Shown: in pieces, positions 1 through 6,562 of the stretch
How the letters are laid out: every line of letters starts with the position of its first letter
Numbering within the stretch: position 1 is the first letter of the stretch
DNA from: Lachnospiraceae bacterium UBA1721
GTDB taxonomy: Bacteria > Bacillota > Clostridia > Lachnospirales > Lachnospiraceae
Reading direction: 5' to 3'
NCBI GenBank assembly: GCA_002317155.1
Contig: DCIR01000092.1
Location: 8,555-38,215, forward strand
Length of the DNA stretch: 29,661 nt
Made by a program: the position numbers and the translations under genes
Notes under the pieces: generated by a model
Databases searched by the model: none
Seen by the model: the letters and a program-made list of their open reading frames with translations, nothing else
Told to the model about the DNA's origin: nothing

Positions 1-178
1 CCGCTGCTGCCATTACGGTTGCATCATTAACTGCAGGTGCTGCCGCTGCTGCCATTACAGTCTCATCCTGTGCAGGAGCCACCTGACTGGGGGCCTGCAT
101 TTGAGCTACAGGATTACCACATGAACCACAAAATCTCTCTCCCTCATCGATCTTGCTTCCACATTTGTTACAAAACAT
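1..178 (-). CDS. Zinc-ribbon protein, N-terminal part (cut by window edge)
   Basis: Only the first 59 residues lie in the window; the frame is open to base 1. The start is the ATG at 178, preceded by an AAAGGAG ribosome site. The N-terminus is a short zinc ribbon with two CxxC pairs (Cys3, Cys6, Cys17, Cys20), followed by an Ala/Pro/Gln-rich low-complexity stretch containing two near-identical segments, DETVMAAA (Thr40) and NDATVMAAA (Thr54). The layout matches the N-termini of the proteins at 4730-5590 and 5651-6544, so it is probably a third member of that family, but the expected C-terminal membrane part is outside the window. Function unknown. The zinc-ribbon call rests on visible cysteine spacing; membership in the family is inference. 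Confidence 0.75.
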   Translation of the reverse strand, partial: MFCNKCGSKIDEGERFCGSCGNPVAQMQAPSQVAPAQDETVMAAAAAPAVNDATVMAAA

Positions 179-333
179 TTTCATTCTCCTTTATCTTATA
201 TACAAGATATATTAAATAATCCGACGATACCACTAGACCTATTAATATATTTATGTTATATATAAATATTGTAAACTTATAATATTATAATAGTATAATT
301 ATTATAATAACTTTGTAAAGGAGAAACTACATT

Positions 334-639
334 ATGGAAAAAATCGCTGTTCGTAAAAATGTATTTGCCGGATTCGCAGTACTTTATTGGCTTCTTGCTC
401 TTATCATGCTTCTTACCGATAAGACTCAGGAAGATAAGGATGCAAAGAGAATCTACATTACCAGCCTTGTATTCGCTGTTCTCTTCGCAGCATGCAGCAT
501 CATTCCTTTCCTCGGATGGCTTTGCTATATCCCTGCAATGGTATTCTATGTAATGGCTGTTGTTAACATGTTCAAGGGCAACTACAATTACAATGTTCCC
601 CTTCTTGGCGGAATTATCGACAACTTCGTAAACAAGTAA
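334..639 (+). CDS. Small integral membrane protein, Tic20/DUF4870-like
   Basis: A 101-residue protein with three or four hydrophobic segments (about residues 10-28, 42-62 and 62-80) and short charged loops. The pattern of a hydrophobic hairpin followed by a GNYNYNVPLLGG-type ending resembles the small Tic20/DUF4870 membrane family, in which a final helix precedes a 'GxYxxPL' segment. The family's biochemical function is not established. The start has a well-placed AAAGGAG about 11 bases upstream. It is transcribed divergently from the zinc-ribbon gene at the window edge and ends at a clear terminator (665-701), so it is probably a single-gene unit. The intervening 179-333 is extremely AT-rich and has several TATAAT-like boxes, but no single promoter can be singled out. 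Confidence 0.75.
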   Translation: MEKIAVRKNVFAGFAVLYWLLALIMLLTDKTQEDKDAKRIYITSLVFAVLFAACSIIPFLGWLCYIPAMVFYVMAVVNMFKGNYNYNVPLLGGIIDNFVNK

Positions 640-664
640 TTTTTACAATACACGATTATTACAT

Positions 665-701
665 GACCTCGGTTCATATCGAACCGGGGTCTTTTATTTT
701 T
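665..701 (+). terminator. Rho-independent terminator after the small membrane protein
   Basis: GACCTCGGTTC pairs with GAACCGGGGTC (one G-T pair) around an ATAT loop, followed by a T-rich tract (TTTTATTTTT). It lies 26 bp after the stop codon at 639. Confidence 0.9.
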
Positions 702-884
702 CAATTCATAACATAATGTGATAAAAATGCGCTGTATTTCTGTATATTAATAGTATTTTTCTGTGATATTTTTAGATTAGCTTCAAATAATTCAATAAGA
801 AAGATTGTTCAGGTTAATAAAAACCGTGAAGAAAAATCTGATAATAAATATTATATTTCATAGAGATTGTGGAGGTATTAAAAA

Positions 885-1904
885 ATGAAAGAAGCTTTAT
901 TTATTGGTGGTACGGGGACCATCAGTATGGCAATCACCAAGCTGCTTGCCACAAAGGATGACTGGCATCTTACTGTATTAAACAGGGGTAACAGAAATGA
1001 TAATATTCCTGCAAATGTGTCTGTCATCTCAGTTGATATCAATGATGAGGAGGCAGTTAAGAAGGCTCTCGCAGGCAAGAAATTTGACTCTGTATGCGAC
1101 TTTATCGGTTTTGTTCCCTCTCAGCTCGAGAGAGATTATCGTATCTTCAAGGGTATTACCAAGCAGTTCATGTACATCAGCTCAGCCTCTGCATATGGCA
1201 AGCCGGTTAAGAACCCTGTAATCACAGAAGGCACCGCTCTTGCCAACAAGTATTGGGAATATTCAAGAAACAAGATTAAGTGCGAGCGCTTCCTTATGGA
1301 TATGTACGAACAGGAAGATTTCCCTGTCACTATCGTACGTCCCAGCCATACTTATGATGAGAGAAATGTTCCTCTCGGAGTACACGGAAGCAAGGGCAGC
1401 TACCAGGTTATCAAGCGTATGCTTGAAGGTAAGCCTGTAATCATTCACGGCGACGGAACATCACTTTGGACAATGACCTTTAACGAGGACTTCGCTGTTG
1501 GTTTTGTCGGCTTGATGGGCAATCCTCACGCTATCGGCGAAGCATTCCAGATAACCAACGATGAATCACTTACCTGGAATCAGATCTATGACTGCATCGC
1601 AAATGCTCTCGGCGTAGAATACAAGCCCTACTATGTATCTTCAAGATTCCTCAGTGATGTAGGACCTCAGTACGATTTTGAGGGTGGTCTTCTCGGCGAT
1701 AAGGCTAACACCGTAATCTTCGACAATACCAAGCTCAAGAATGCAGTTCCTGAGTACAAGCCTTCAATCCATTTTGAGGATGGCATCAGAAGAGTAATAG
1801 AATATGTACTCTCACACAAGGAATGCCAGGTCGAAGATCCTGAATTCGATGCATGGTGCGACAAGGTTATTGACGTACTTGAAAATGCAAAGAAGAATTT
1901 CTAA
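885..1904 (+). CDS. NAD(P)-binding extended SDR / NAD-dependent epimerase-dehydratase family protein
   Basis: A 339-residue Rossmann-fold protein. The nucleotide-binding motif GGTGTIS sits at residues 8-14, right at the N-terminus, and the active-site pair of SDR enzymes is visible as YSRNK (Tyr126, Lys130). The middle segment with an IVRPSHTYD motif and the C-terminal half are typical of extended/atypical SDRs that act on nucleotide sugars or related substrates, or bind RNA (CSP41-like). The substrate cannot be read from the sequence. The start is fixed by a GGAGG 9 bases upstream, and the gene is followed by a terminator at 1951-1980. It appears monocistronic, with no neighbour that identifies a pathway. 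Family assignment is firm; a specific enzyme name would be a guess. Confidence 0.88.
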   Translation: MKEALFIGGTGTISMAITKLLATKDDWHLTVLNRGNRNDNIPANVSVISVDINDEEAVKKALAGKKFDSVCDFIGFVPSQLERDYRIFKGITKQFMYISSASAYGKPVKNPVITEGTALANKYWEYSRNKIKCERFLMDMYEQEDFPVTIVRPSHTYDERNVPLGVHGSKGSYQVIKRMLEGKPVIIHGDGTSLWTMTFNEDFAVGFVGLMGNPHAIGEAFQITNDESLTWNQIYDCIANALGVEYKPYYVSSRFLSDVGPQYDFEGGLLGDKANTVIFDNTKLKNAVPEYKPSIHFEDGIRRVIEYVLSHKECQVEDPEFDAWCDKVIDVLENAKKNF

Positions 1905-1950
1905 GAGAGATTATTTCCCATATTTCTCATATATTATACATTCTCATAAC

Positions 1951-1980
1951 AAAAGCAGTCGGACTCCCCCGGCTGCTTTT
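1951..1980. terminator. Bidirectional terminator between the SDR gene and the AraC-type regulator
   Basis: AAAAGCAGTCGG pairs with CCGGCTGCTTTT around a short ACTCCC loop. A-rich and T-rich arms on both sides let it serve the plus-strand gene ending at 1904 and the minus-strand gene ending at 2050. Confidence 0.82.
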
Positions 1981-2049
1981 GCGTTATCTATATAATAATT
2001 TATGTTCGCGTCTGTAATATACTTATACTCTGCTTAATCTTACGCGCTC

Positions 2050-2928
2050 CTACTTCTTACCTTCATGTGCTTTCTGTCTGTATTTGAGCGGCGATACTCC
2101 ATATCGGGTCTTGAACTGACGTGAGAAATGCTCATGGCTGACATATCCGCATAGTTCAGCTATCTCAGCTACCGAATGTGTGGTAAAGCATAAATAATCT
2201 GTAGCCTTCTGAAGTCTGATATTAATCAGATCATCCATACATGATATTCCGTACTGCTTTTTATAGAGCATCTGCAGATGGCCTTCACTCATATATACCA
2301 TCGATGCCATCTCTGCGACTGTCCAATGATATTCAGGATTTTTCTCGAGCTTTCTGCGCAGATTAAATAACTGATTGCAGCGTCCGCCGGTAACATTGGC
2401 ATGAATTTCATCATTCAGCTTCTCATAGAGAATCTGCAAAATATGCTCGATAACCAACTGATTTGAAACAGTATTTTCTTCGTCAGAATTCTTTCTCTCG
2501 GGAATAACAAATCCATATCTCTCACTTATCTCCGGAATGGTCTCACCTGAGTGGCATACATCTCGTGTAGACTTAAGATATGAAGAAGTCTCCCATGTGA
2601 GGAGCTTAAACAAGCTGTGAAGATATTCATGATCGGCAACCTGGAAAGGCTGATTCAACTGAGGAAATCCTGTCAGCATTTTTTCATCTGATGCAATCCA
2701 CAGCCAATCATTTTCGAAATCCACATTATTGGCTCCGTAGCATATATTGGTATTGGGTGACGCTATTATAACTGTATGCGCGGGATATTCCTGAGTTTTT
2801 CCATCCACTGAGATAAACGACGGAGAATTAATCAATAAAATCAAATAATAATCTCTTCCTCCGGGTAGCTCGTAGCGAAATCGAGAGTCGTGAGCCCCGT
2901 CATATCCTACAAATCTGATAATATTCAT
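2050..2928 (-). CDS. AraC-family transcriptional regulator
   Basis: A 292-residue regulator. The last ~100 residues form the double helix-turn-helix of the AraC/XylS family: a first HTH around WTVAEMASMVYMSEGHLQ, a linker, a second HTH around SVAEIAELCGYVSHEHF, and the signature ending FKTRYGVSPLKYRQ. The N-terminal ~150 residues look like a cupin-type ligand-sensing half (beta-rich, with an ELPGGRDYYLIL segment). An upstream in-frame ATG exists at 2961, but GGAGGG sits 8 bases before the ATG at 2928, so that is the chosen start. It is divergent from the esterase at 3093 with 164 bp between the start codons, the classic arrangement of an AraC regulator and its target. Regulation of the esterase is inference; ligand unknown. 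Confidence 0.9.
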   Translation of the reverse strand: MNIIRFVGYDGAHDSRFRYELPGGRDYYLILLINSPSFISVDGKTQEYPAHTVIIASPNTNICYGANNVDFENDWLWIASDEKMLTGFPQLNQPFQVADHEYLHSLFKLLTWETSSYLKSTRDVCHSGETIPEISERYGFVIPERKNSDEENTVSNQLVIEHILQILYEKLNDEIHANVTGGRCNQLFNLRRKLEKNPEYHWTVAEMASMVYMSEGHLQMLYKKQYGISCMDDLINIRLQKATDYLCFTTHSVAEIAELCGYVSHEHFSRQFKTRYGVSPLKYRQKAHEGKK

Positions 2929-3016
2929 ACTTCTATCCCTCCAAAATAACAAGCCGTTCAATATGAGGATATATCAAATATAACATATCATTTTTGCTAA
3001 ATACCATTCAAACGTT

Positions 3017-3038
3017 GCTCATATTCACAGCGCATATT
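3017..3038 (+). repeat. Direct repeat abutting the esterase -35 box
   Basis: GCTCATATT (3017-3025) and GCGCATATT (3030-3038) differ at one base and are 13 bp apart. The second copy overlaps the -35 box of the esterase promoter by two bases. Tandem half-sites touching the -35 are where AraC-family activators commonly bind. Use by the divergent regulator is inference. Confidence 0.4.
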
Positions 3039-3065
3039 GCATCTTAAACACAGAAAAGCTATCAT
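3037..3065 (+). promoter_or_regulatory. Promoter of the lipoprotein esterase gene
   Basis: TTGCAT (3037-3042), a 17-bp spacer, then TATCAT (3060-3065), 27 bp before the start codon at 3093. Both boxes are imperfect, which would suit an activator-dependent promoter. Confidence 0.6.
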
Positions 3066-3092
3066 TTTCACATAATATTAGGAGGACATACT

Positions 3093-4175
3093 ATGAAAAA
3101 GAAATTACTTGCCGTAGCTCTTTGCTGCGGATTATTAATGACTGCATGCGGTTCAGAACCTACAGCGGACAGCACCATATCAACAGACTCGCAGACCGGT
3201 ACCGACTTAAACGCTGACGAGCAAACAGATAATCAGGAAACTATAGATGAATCATCTTCTACTGATGACTCCGATTCCGAACCAGTCGAGGAAGAACATG
3301 TTCCCGCAGAAATTGCTCTTCTTATCCCCACTAAGTACATTATGACTTACGAAGGTGAACAGGGAACCATCGAAGAGATTTCATACATGGCACAGGACTA
3401 CCTTGGCGATGGAGAGCCCTACGAGAAGAGAGCATTTGTCTATCTCCCCGCAGGATATGATGAAACCAAGCAGTACAATGTTGTATACCTAATGCATGGC
3501 ATCGGCGGAAGCGAAAATGAGTGGGGCTTCAACGATAAATACAATTCAAAACTCAAGAAGATTCTCGACAGACTTATGGGCGATGGAGATGTCGAACCCT
3601 TCATCGTAGTAACTCCCAATGGTAAAGCTCTTGCCCTTTCAAATATTGACGGAAATGACCTTTTCTACAACTACGCTTATGAGCTTAGAAATGATCTTAT
3701 TCCTTATATTGACGGCCACTATGCTACTTATGCAGATTATAGCGAGGACGGTTACGATTTAACTGCTGCAAGAACTCACCGCGCTATGGCCGGACTTTCA
3801 ATGGGTGGAATGCAGACCATCAATATCGGTATCTGCGAATGTCTCGATATCTTCAGTTGGTTTGGAGCATTTTCTGCAGCACCTACATCATATGAATCAA
3901 CTGTTGTAGGTCAGTATATCGATAATTCAGAATACACCGTTGACTATTTCTATAACATCTGCGGTCTTGATGATTCCATTGCATACTGGAGTGCAGCAGC
4001 TGCAGCCAGAAATCTTCCGGATGTATGTGAGAACATAACTGAAGCTGAGAACTTCACCTGGCATGAAAAAAGTGGTGGACATGACTTTAATATCTGGTAT
4101 CTCGGAATGTATAATTTTGCTCAGATTGCCTTCAACGAGGATGCTTCTGCTGCAAGCGTTTTTGCAGAAGATTAA
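3093..4175 (+). CDS. Lipoprotein esterase, CE1 / esterase D family (feruloyl or acetyl esterase-like)
   Basis: A 360-residue secreted lipoprotein. Residues 1-19 form a lipoprotein signal peptide with lipobox LMTAC (Cys19), followed by a ~50-residue acidic Ser/Thr/Asp linker. The alpha/beta-hydrolase domain has an oxyanion strand VVYLMHGIGG, the nucleophile elbow GLSMGG (Ser236), a CGLDD loop likely to hold the acid, and GGHDFN (His330). This order matches CE1 / esterase D enzymes such as the feruloyl esterase domains of xylanases, which remove ferulate or acetate from plant xylan. The substrate is inferred from the family. AGGAGG precedes the start. It is divergent from an AraC regulator, so it is probably induced by a plant-cell-wall signal. 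No carbohydrate-binding module is visible. Confidence 0.87.
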   Translation: MKKKLLAVALCCGLLMTACGSEPTADSTISTDSQTGTDLNADEQTDNQETIDESSSTDDSDSEPVEEEHVPAEIALLIPTKYIMTYEGEQGTIEEISYMAQDYLGDGEPYEKRAFVYLPAGYDETKQYNVVYLMHGIGGSENEWGFNDKYNSKLKKILDRLMGDGDVEPFIVVTPNGKALALSNIDGNDLFYNYAYELRNDLIPYIDGHYATYADYSEDGYDLTAARTHRAMAGLSMGGMQTINIGICECLDIFSWFGAFSAAPTSYESTVVGQYIDNSEYTVDYFYNICGLDDSIAYWSAAAAARNLPDVCENITEAENFTWHEKSGGHDFNIWYLGMYNFAQIAFNEDASAASVFAED

Positions 4176-4221
4176 GTAATCAACAGTTATATAGTTCCTA
4201 ACTTATATATTCTGATAAACC

Positions 4222-4258
4222 AAAAGCAGCTATGTGAATATATCACTAGCTGCTTTTA
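4222..4258. terminator. Bidirectional terminator at the convergence of the esterase and the signalling cluster
   Basis: AAAAGCAGCTA pairs with TAGCTGCTTTT, with a further inner GTGA/TCAC pairing around an AT loop. Symmetric A and T arms allow it to end the plus-strand esterase transcript and the long minus-strand cluster that finishes at 4318. Confidence 0.85.
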
Positions 4259-4317
4259 TTTATGCATTATTTATATACATATTAACTTCTGTATGATGAT
4301 TCCATACATACAAATCA

Positions 4318-4608
4318 TCAACCCTGCTTGCCGTCTGACTGACGAATCATATCCTCTACTACGATATCATAGATCTCACCGACAGAGTTACAATACTCAA
4401 GAATCTTCCAAGGCTCATTGGTGTGGAAGTGGATTTTGATAAGATCCTCATCACCGGCAGCGATGAGTGAATTACCCTCGAAATTTTCAGTGATGTAATC
4501 AGAAATCTCATCCTCATCGAGGTCCTTATCACGTCTGTCGATCAAAAGTTGTGTATCATAACGATACGCGAACTGATCGTCTTCTGCATCAATACTGTTA
4601 ACTGCCAT
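4318..4608 (-). CDS. Stand-alone FakA/Dak-type C-terminal domain protein
   Basis: A 96-residue protein matching only the end of fatty acid kinase FakA-type (DAK2/DegV-partner) proteins. The strand YRYDTQLLIDRRD, the GNSLIAAGDEDLIKIHFHTN segment and the EPWKILEYCNSVGEIYDIVVEDM tail resemble the C-terminal domain that follows the DhaL ATP-binding domain in FakA. The DhaL kinase domain is absent, so it cannot itself be a kinase. Such stand-alone proteins are often labelled 'kinase to dihydroxyacetone kinase'. The start is the ATG at 4608 with GGAGG 9 bases upstream; a TTG at 4623 overlaps that ribosome site and was rejected. It is the last gene before the terminator at 4222-4258. Partner and role unknown; a regulatory or FakB-binding role would be a guess. 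Confidence 0.72.
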   Translation of the reverse strand: MAVNSIDAEDDQFAYRYDTQLLIDRRDKDLDEDEISDYITENFEGNSLIAAGDEDLIKIHFHTNEPWKILEYCNSVGEIYDIVVEDMIRQSDGKQG

Positions 4609-4729
4609 AACTTTTTCCTCCAAATATATTCTTTATCATGACTATAGTTAGTAGTAATTACACTCTCTTTGCATTGGCTGCACTTTGTTTATGGTAATTA
4701 CTCTAGAATATGAAATACTAATAAGCAAA

Positions 4730-5590
4730 TCAGTAATCCATAAATACTGCACATGCACAAATACTTACTACTGACAGGATATATACAGCGGTGAAAATTG
4801 AACCTACCAAACCAACAATTCCAAGAACACGTCCCGCTACAACCTTACCACTCTTAGGTCCGTTGGCATTGTTATACTTGCTGGCATTCTTCATAGCAAG
4901 AATGTTGAATACAAATATAGGGAATACCATTCCGAGAATACCAAAGGTCAAAGCACTCTGTGCAACCTGCGCAAGTTCCTCACTTACCACCTGAACTGTG
5001 GTGTTATAGCCTGCCGGCTGAGTATATGCGCCCTGCTGACCATAGGGGCTCTGCTGTGCATAAGGACTCTGCTGGCCGTAAGGATTCTGCTGACCATAGG
5101 GATTCTGCTGTGCATAGGGATTGTTGTTGGTTGCAGGTGCTGCGTAGGGACTGTTTGCTGCAGGTGCCGCATAAGGATTGCTGTCTGTTGCAGATGCTGT
5201 ATAAGGGCTGCTTGCTGCTGCAGGTGCTGCATAAGGATTGCTGTCTGCTACAGATGCTGTATAAGGGCTGCTTGCTGCTGCATAAGGATTAGTATCCGCA
5301 GCAGGTGCAGGTGTTGCTGCAGGAGCAGGAGCTTCTGCGGGCTTGGTAAGATTAACAGGTACTGCCCCAAATGCTGCTACAGTAGCTTCATCATCCATCT
5401 CATTATATGTAGCTGCCGGAATTTCAACCGGAACCTGCGGTGCAGGCGCTGCTGCCATATTCTGGCTAATAGGCATTGATACTGTTGCCTCATAATCTAC
5501 ATTCTGACTTTCAAACGGATTTCCGCACTGTATGCAGAACTTAACTGCATCACCGGACTCTGCTCCACACTTAGGACAAATTTTACTCAT
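4730..5590 (-). CDS. Zinc-ribbon, NPYxxx-repeat, DUF4190-like membrane protein
   Basis: A 286-residue protein in three parts. An N-terminal zinc ribbon (Cys5, Cys8, Cys19, Cys22) is followed by a long disordered region (about 30-205) built from SPYTAS, SNPYAAP and NPYGQQ-type repeats. A C-terminal membrane part has two hydrophobic segments (about 215-235 and 252-282) separated by a KSGKVVAGRVLGI loop typical of DUF4190. Two acidic-Thr-Val segments, DYEATV (Thr36) and DDEATV (Thr70), lie just after the ribbon. It is the eighth gene of the cluster with three Ser/Thr kinases and a phosphatase, so it may be a substrate or adaptor (inference). The start has GGAGG just upstream. Biochemical function unknown. 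Confidence 0.8.
   Translation of the reverse strand: MSKICPKCGAESGDAVKFCIQCGNPFESQNVDYEATVSMPISQNMAAAPAPQVPVEIPAATYNEMDDEATVAAFGAVPVNLTKPAEAPAPAATPAPAADTNPYAAASSPYTASVADSNPYAAPAAASSPYTASATDSNPYAAPAANSPYAAPATNNNPYAQQNPYGQQNPYGQQSPYAQQSPYGQQGAYTQPAGYNTTVQVVSEELAQVAQSALTFGILGMVFPIFVFNILAMKNASKYNNANGPKSGKVVAGRVLGIVGLVGSIFTAVYILSVVSICACAVFMDY
5161..5280. repeat. 60-bp tandem repeat inside the zinc-ribbon gene
   Basis: Bases 5161-5220 and 5221-5280 are identical except for three positions. The 60-bp unit encodes a 20-residue SSPYTAS.../SNPYAAP... block, so copy number can change without a frameshift. Confidence 0.85.
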
Positions 5591-5650
5591 AATCTCCTCC
5601 TAGCTAAATCGCTTTCAATATAATATATATGTTAAATTTTACATCATTAC

Positions 5651-6544
5651 TTATAAATAATTTAAATAATTGAATATACAAAAATCAGAATTCGTTAATC
5701 CAAATATAGTAATATCTGCATTGCCTACATAATATACAACAACTGCAACAATAGAAAAAATCATTGCGAATACGCCGAAAACAATACCCAGAATACCAAA
5801 CACCTTACCGGCTGTCGCTCTTCCGTCACGCTCACGTTTTGGATTGGCATTGTAAGAACCTGCATTTGCGCAACCAACGATAGAGAAAATAAATCCAACA
5901 AAACTTGTAACCGCAAACCAGAGATTACCCATTACAAGTAAGAAACCGAGTAATCCGAAAATAAGGCTCACAATTGCATGCTTCTTAAAGCTCGGCATCA
6001 TTTTTTCTATTTCTTCTTCGGTATATACTTTACCTCTGTAAAGAGTACTTCCGGGCGGAATAGTAGGCTTGGTATATTGAACCTGGGGCTGTGGAGCTAC
6101 ATATACAGGCTGTGCCTGATATACATTAGGCGCTACATACACATTGTTAGGATATGCACCCTGATTGTTATACACACCTCCCTGGTATGCACCATTAGGC
6201 ATCATTCCTGCATTATTATATCCGACCTGACCCTGGTTGGGAAATGCAGCCTGGTTCATATATCCGTTCTGGCCCTGAACACCATACATATTCTGGCCCT
6301 GATACTGTGCACCATTATAGTTCATCTGCTGTCCGTACGCCATCTGTTGATTCGACTGCATATTTTCCTGATTGGCAACCTGCTCAGCATTTTGAGCAGC
6401 CTCGTCTACCTGCACAGCTTCTGCTTCACTTACTACCTCTTCTACGATTTCTTCCTCAGCACCTTCAACCGGCCACTGACATTTTTCACAAACCTTTGCC
6501 CCTGCAGGCAGCATAGCACCGCAGGCAACACAACAATTTACCAT
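5651..6544 (-). CDS. Zinc-ribbon, Asn/Gln/Tyr-rich, DUF4190-like membrane protein
   Basis: A 297-residue relative of the protein at 4730-5590. It has an N-terminal zinc ribbon (CCVACGAMLPAG with a CEKC second pair), an acidic stretch (EEEIVEEVVSEAEAVQVDEA), then a long Gln/Asn/Gly/Tyr-rich disordered region (about 60-165) resembling prion-like segments. A TYRGKVYTEEEIEKMMPSF segment leads into a C-terminal part with two hydrophobic spans (about 190-225 and 245-270) around a KRERDGRATAGKVFGILG loop like DUF4190. The start has GGAGG 8 bases upstream and lies 18 bp after the kinase stop codon at 6563, so the genes are co-transcribed. It lacks the acidic-Thr-Val motifs of its neighbour. Function unknown. 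Confidence 0.8.
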   Translation of the reverse strand: MVNCCVACGAMLPAGAKVCEKCQWPVEGAEEEIVEEVVSEAEAVQVDEAAQNAEQVANQENMQSNQQMAYGQQMNYNGAQYQGQNMYGVQGQNGYMNQAAFPNQGQVGYNNAGMMPNGAYQGGVYNNQGAYPNNVYVAPNVYQAQPVYVAPQPQVQYTKPTIPPGSTLYRGKVYTEEEIEKMMPSFKKHAIVSLIFGLLGFLLVMGNLWFAVTSFVGFIFSIVGCANAGSYNANPKRERDGRATAGKVFGILGIVFGVFAMIFSIVAVVVYYVGNADITIFGLTNSDFCIFNYLNYL

Positions 6545-6562
6545 TGAAAAAGCCTCCGCAAA

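Noticed and set aside
2929..2961. Longer N-terminus for the AraC regulator (11 extra residues)
   Set aside because: The extension covers the GGAGGG ribosome site of the ATG at 2928 and has no ribosome site of its own.
5978..6547. 189-codon open frame on the plus strand
   Set aside because: It is antisense to the zinc-ribbon gene at 5651-6544, has no ribosome site, and its odd Ile/His/Ser-rich composition mirrors the Gln/Asn/Tyr-rich coding strand.
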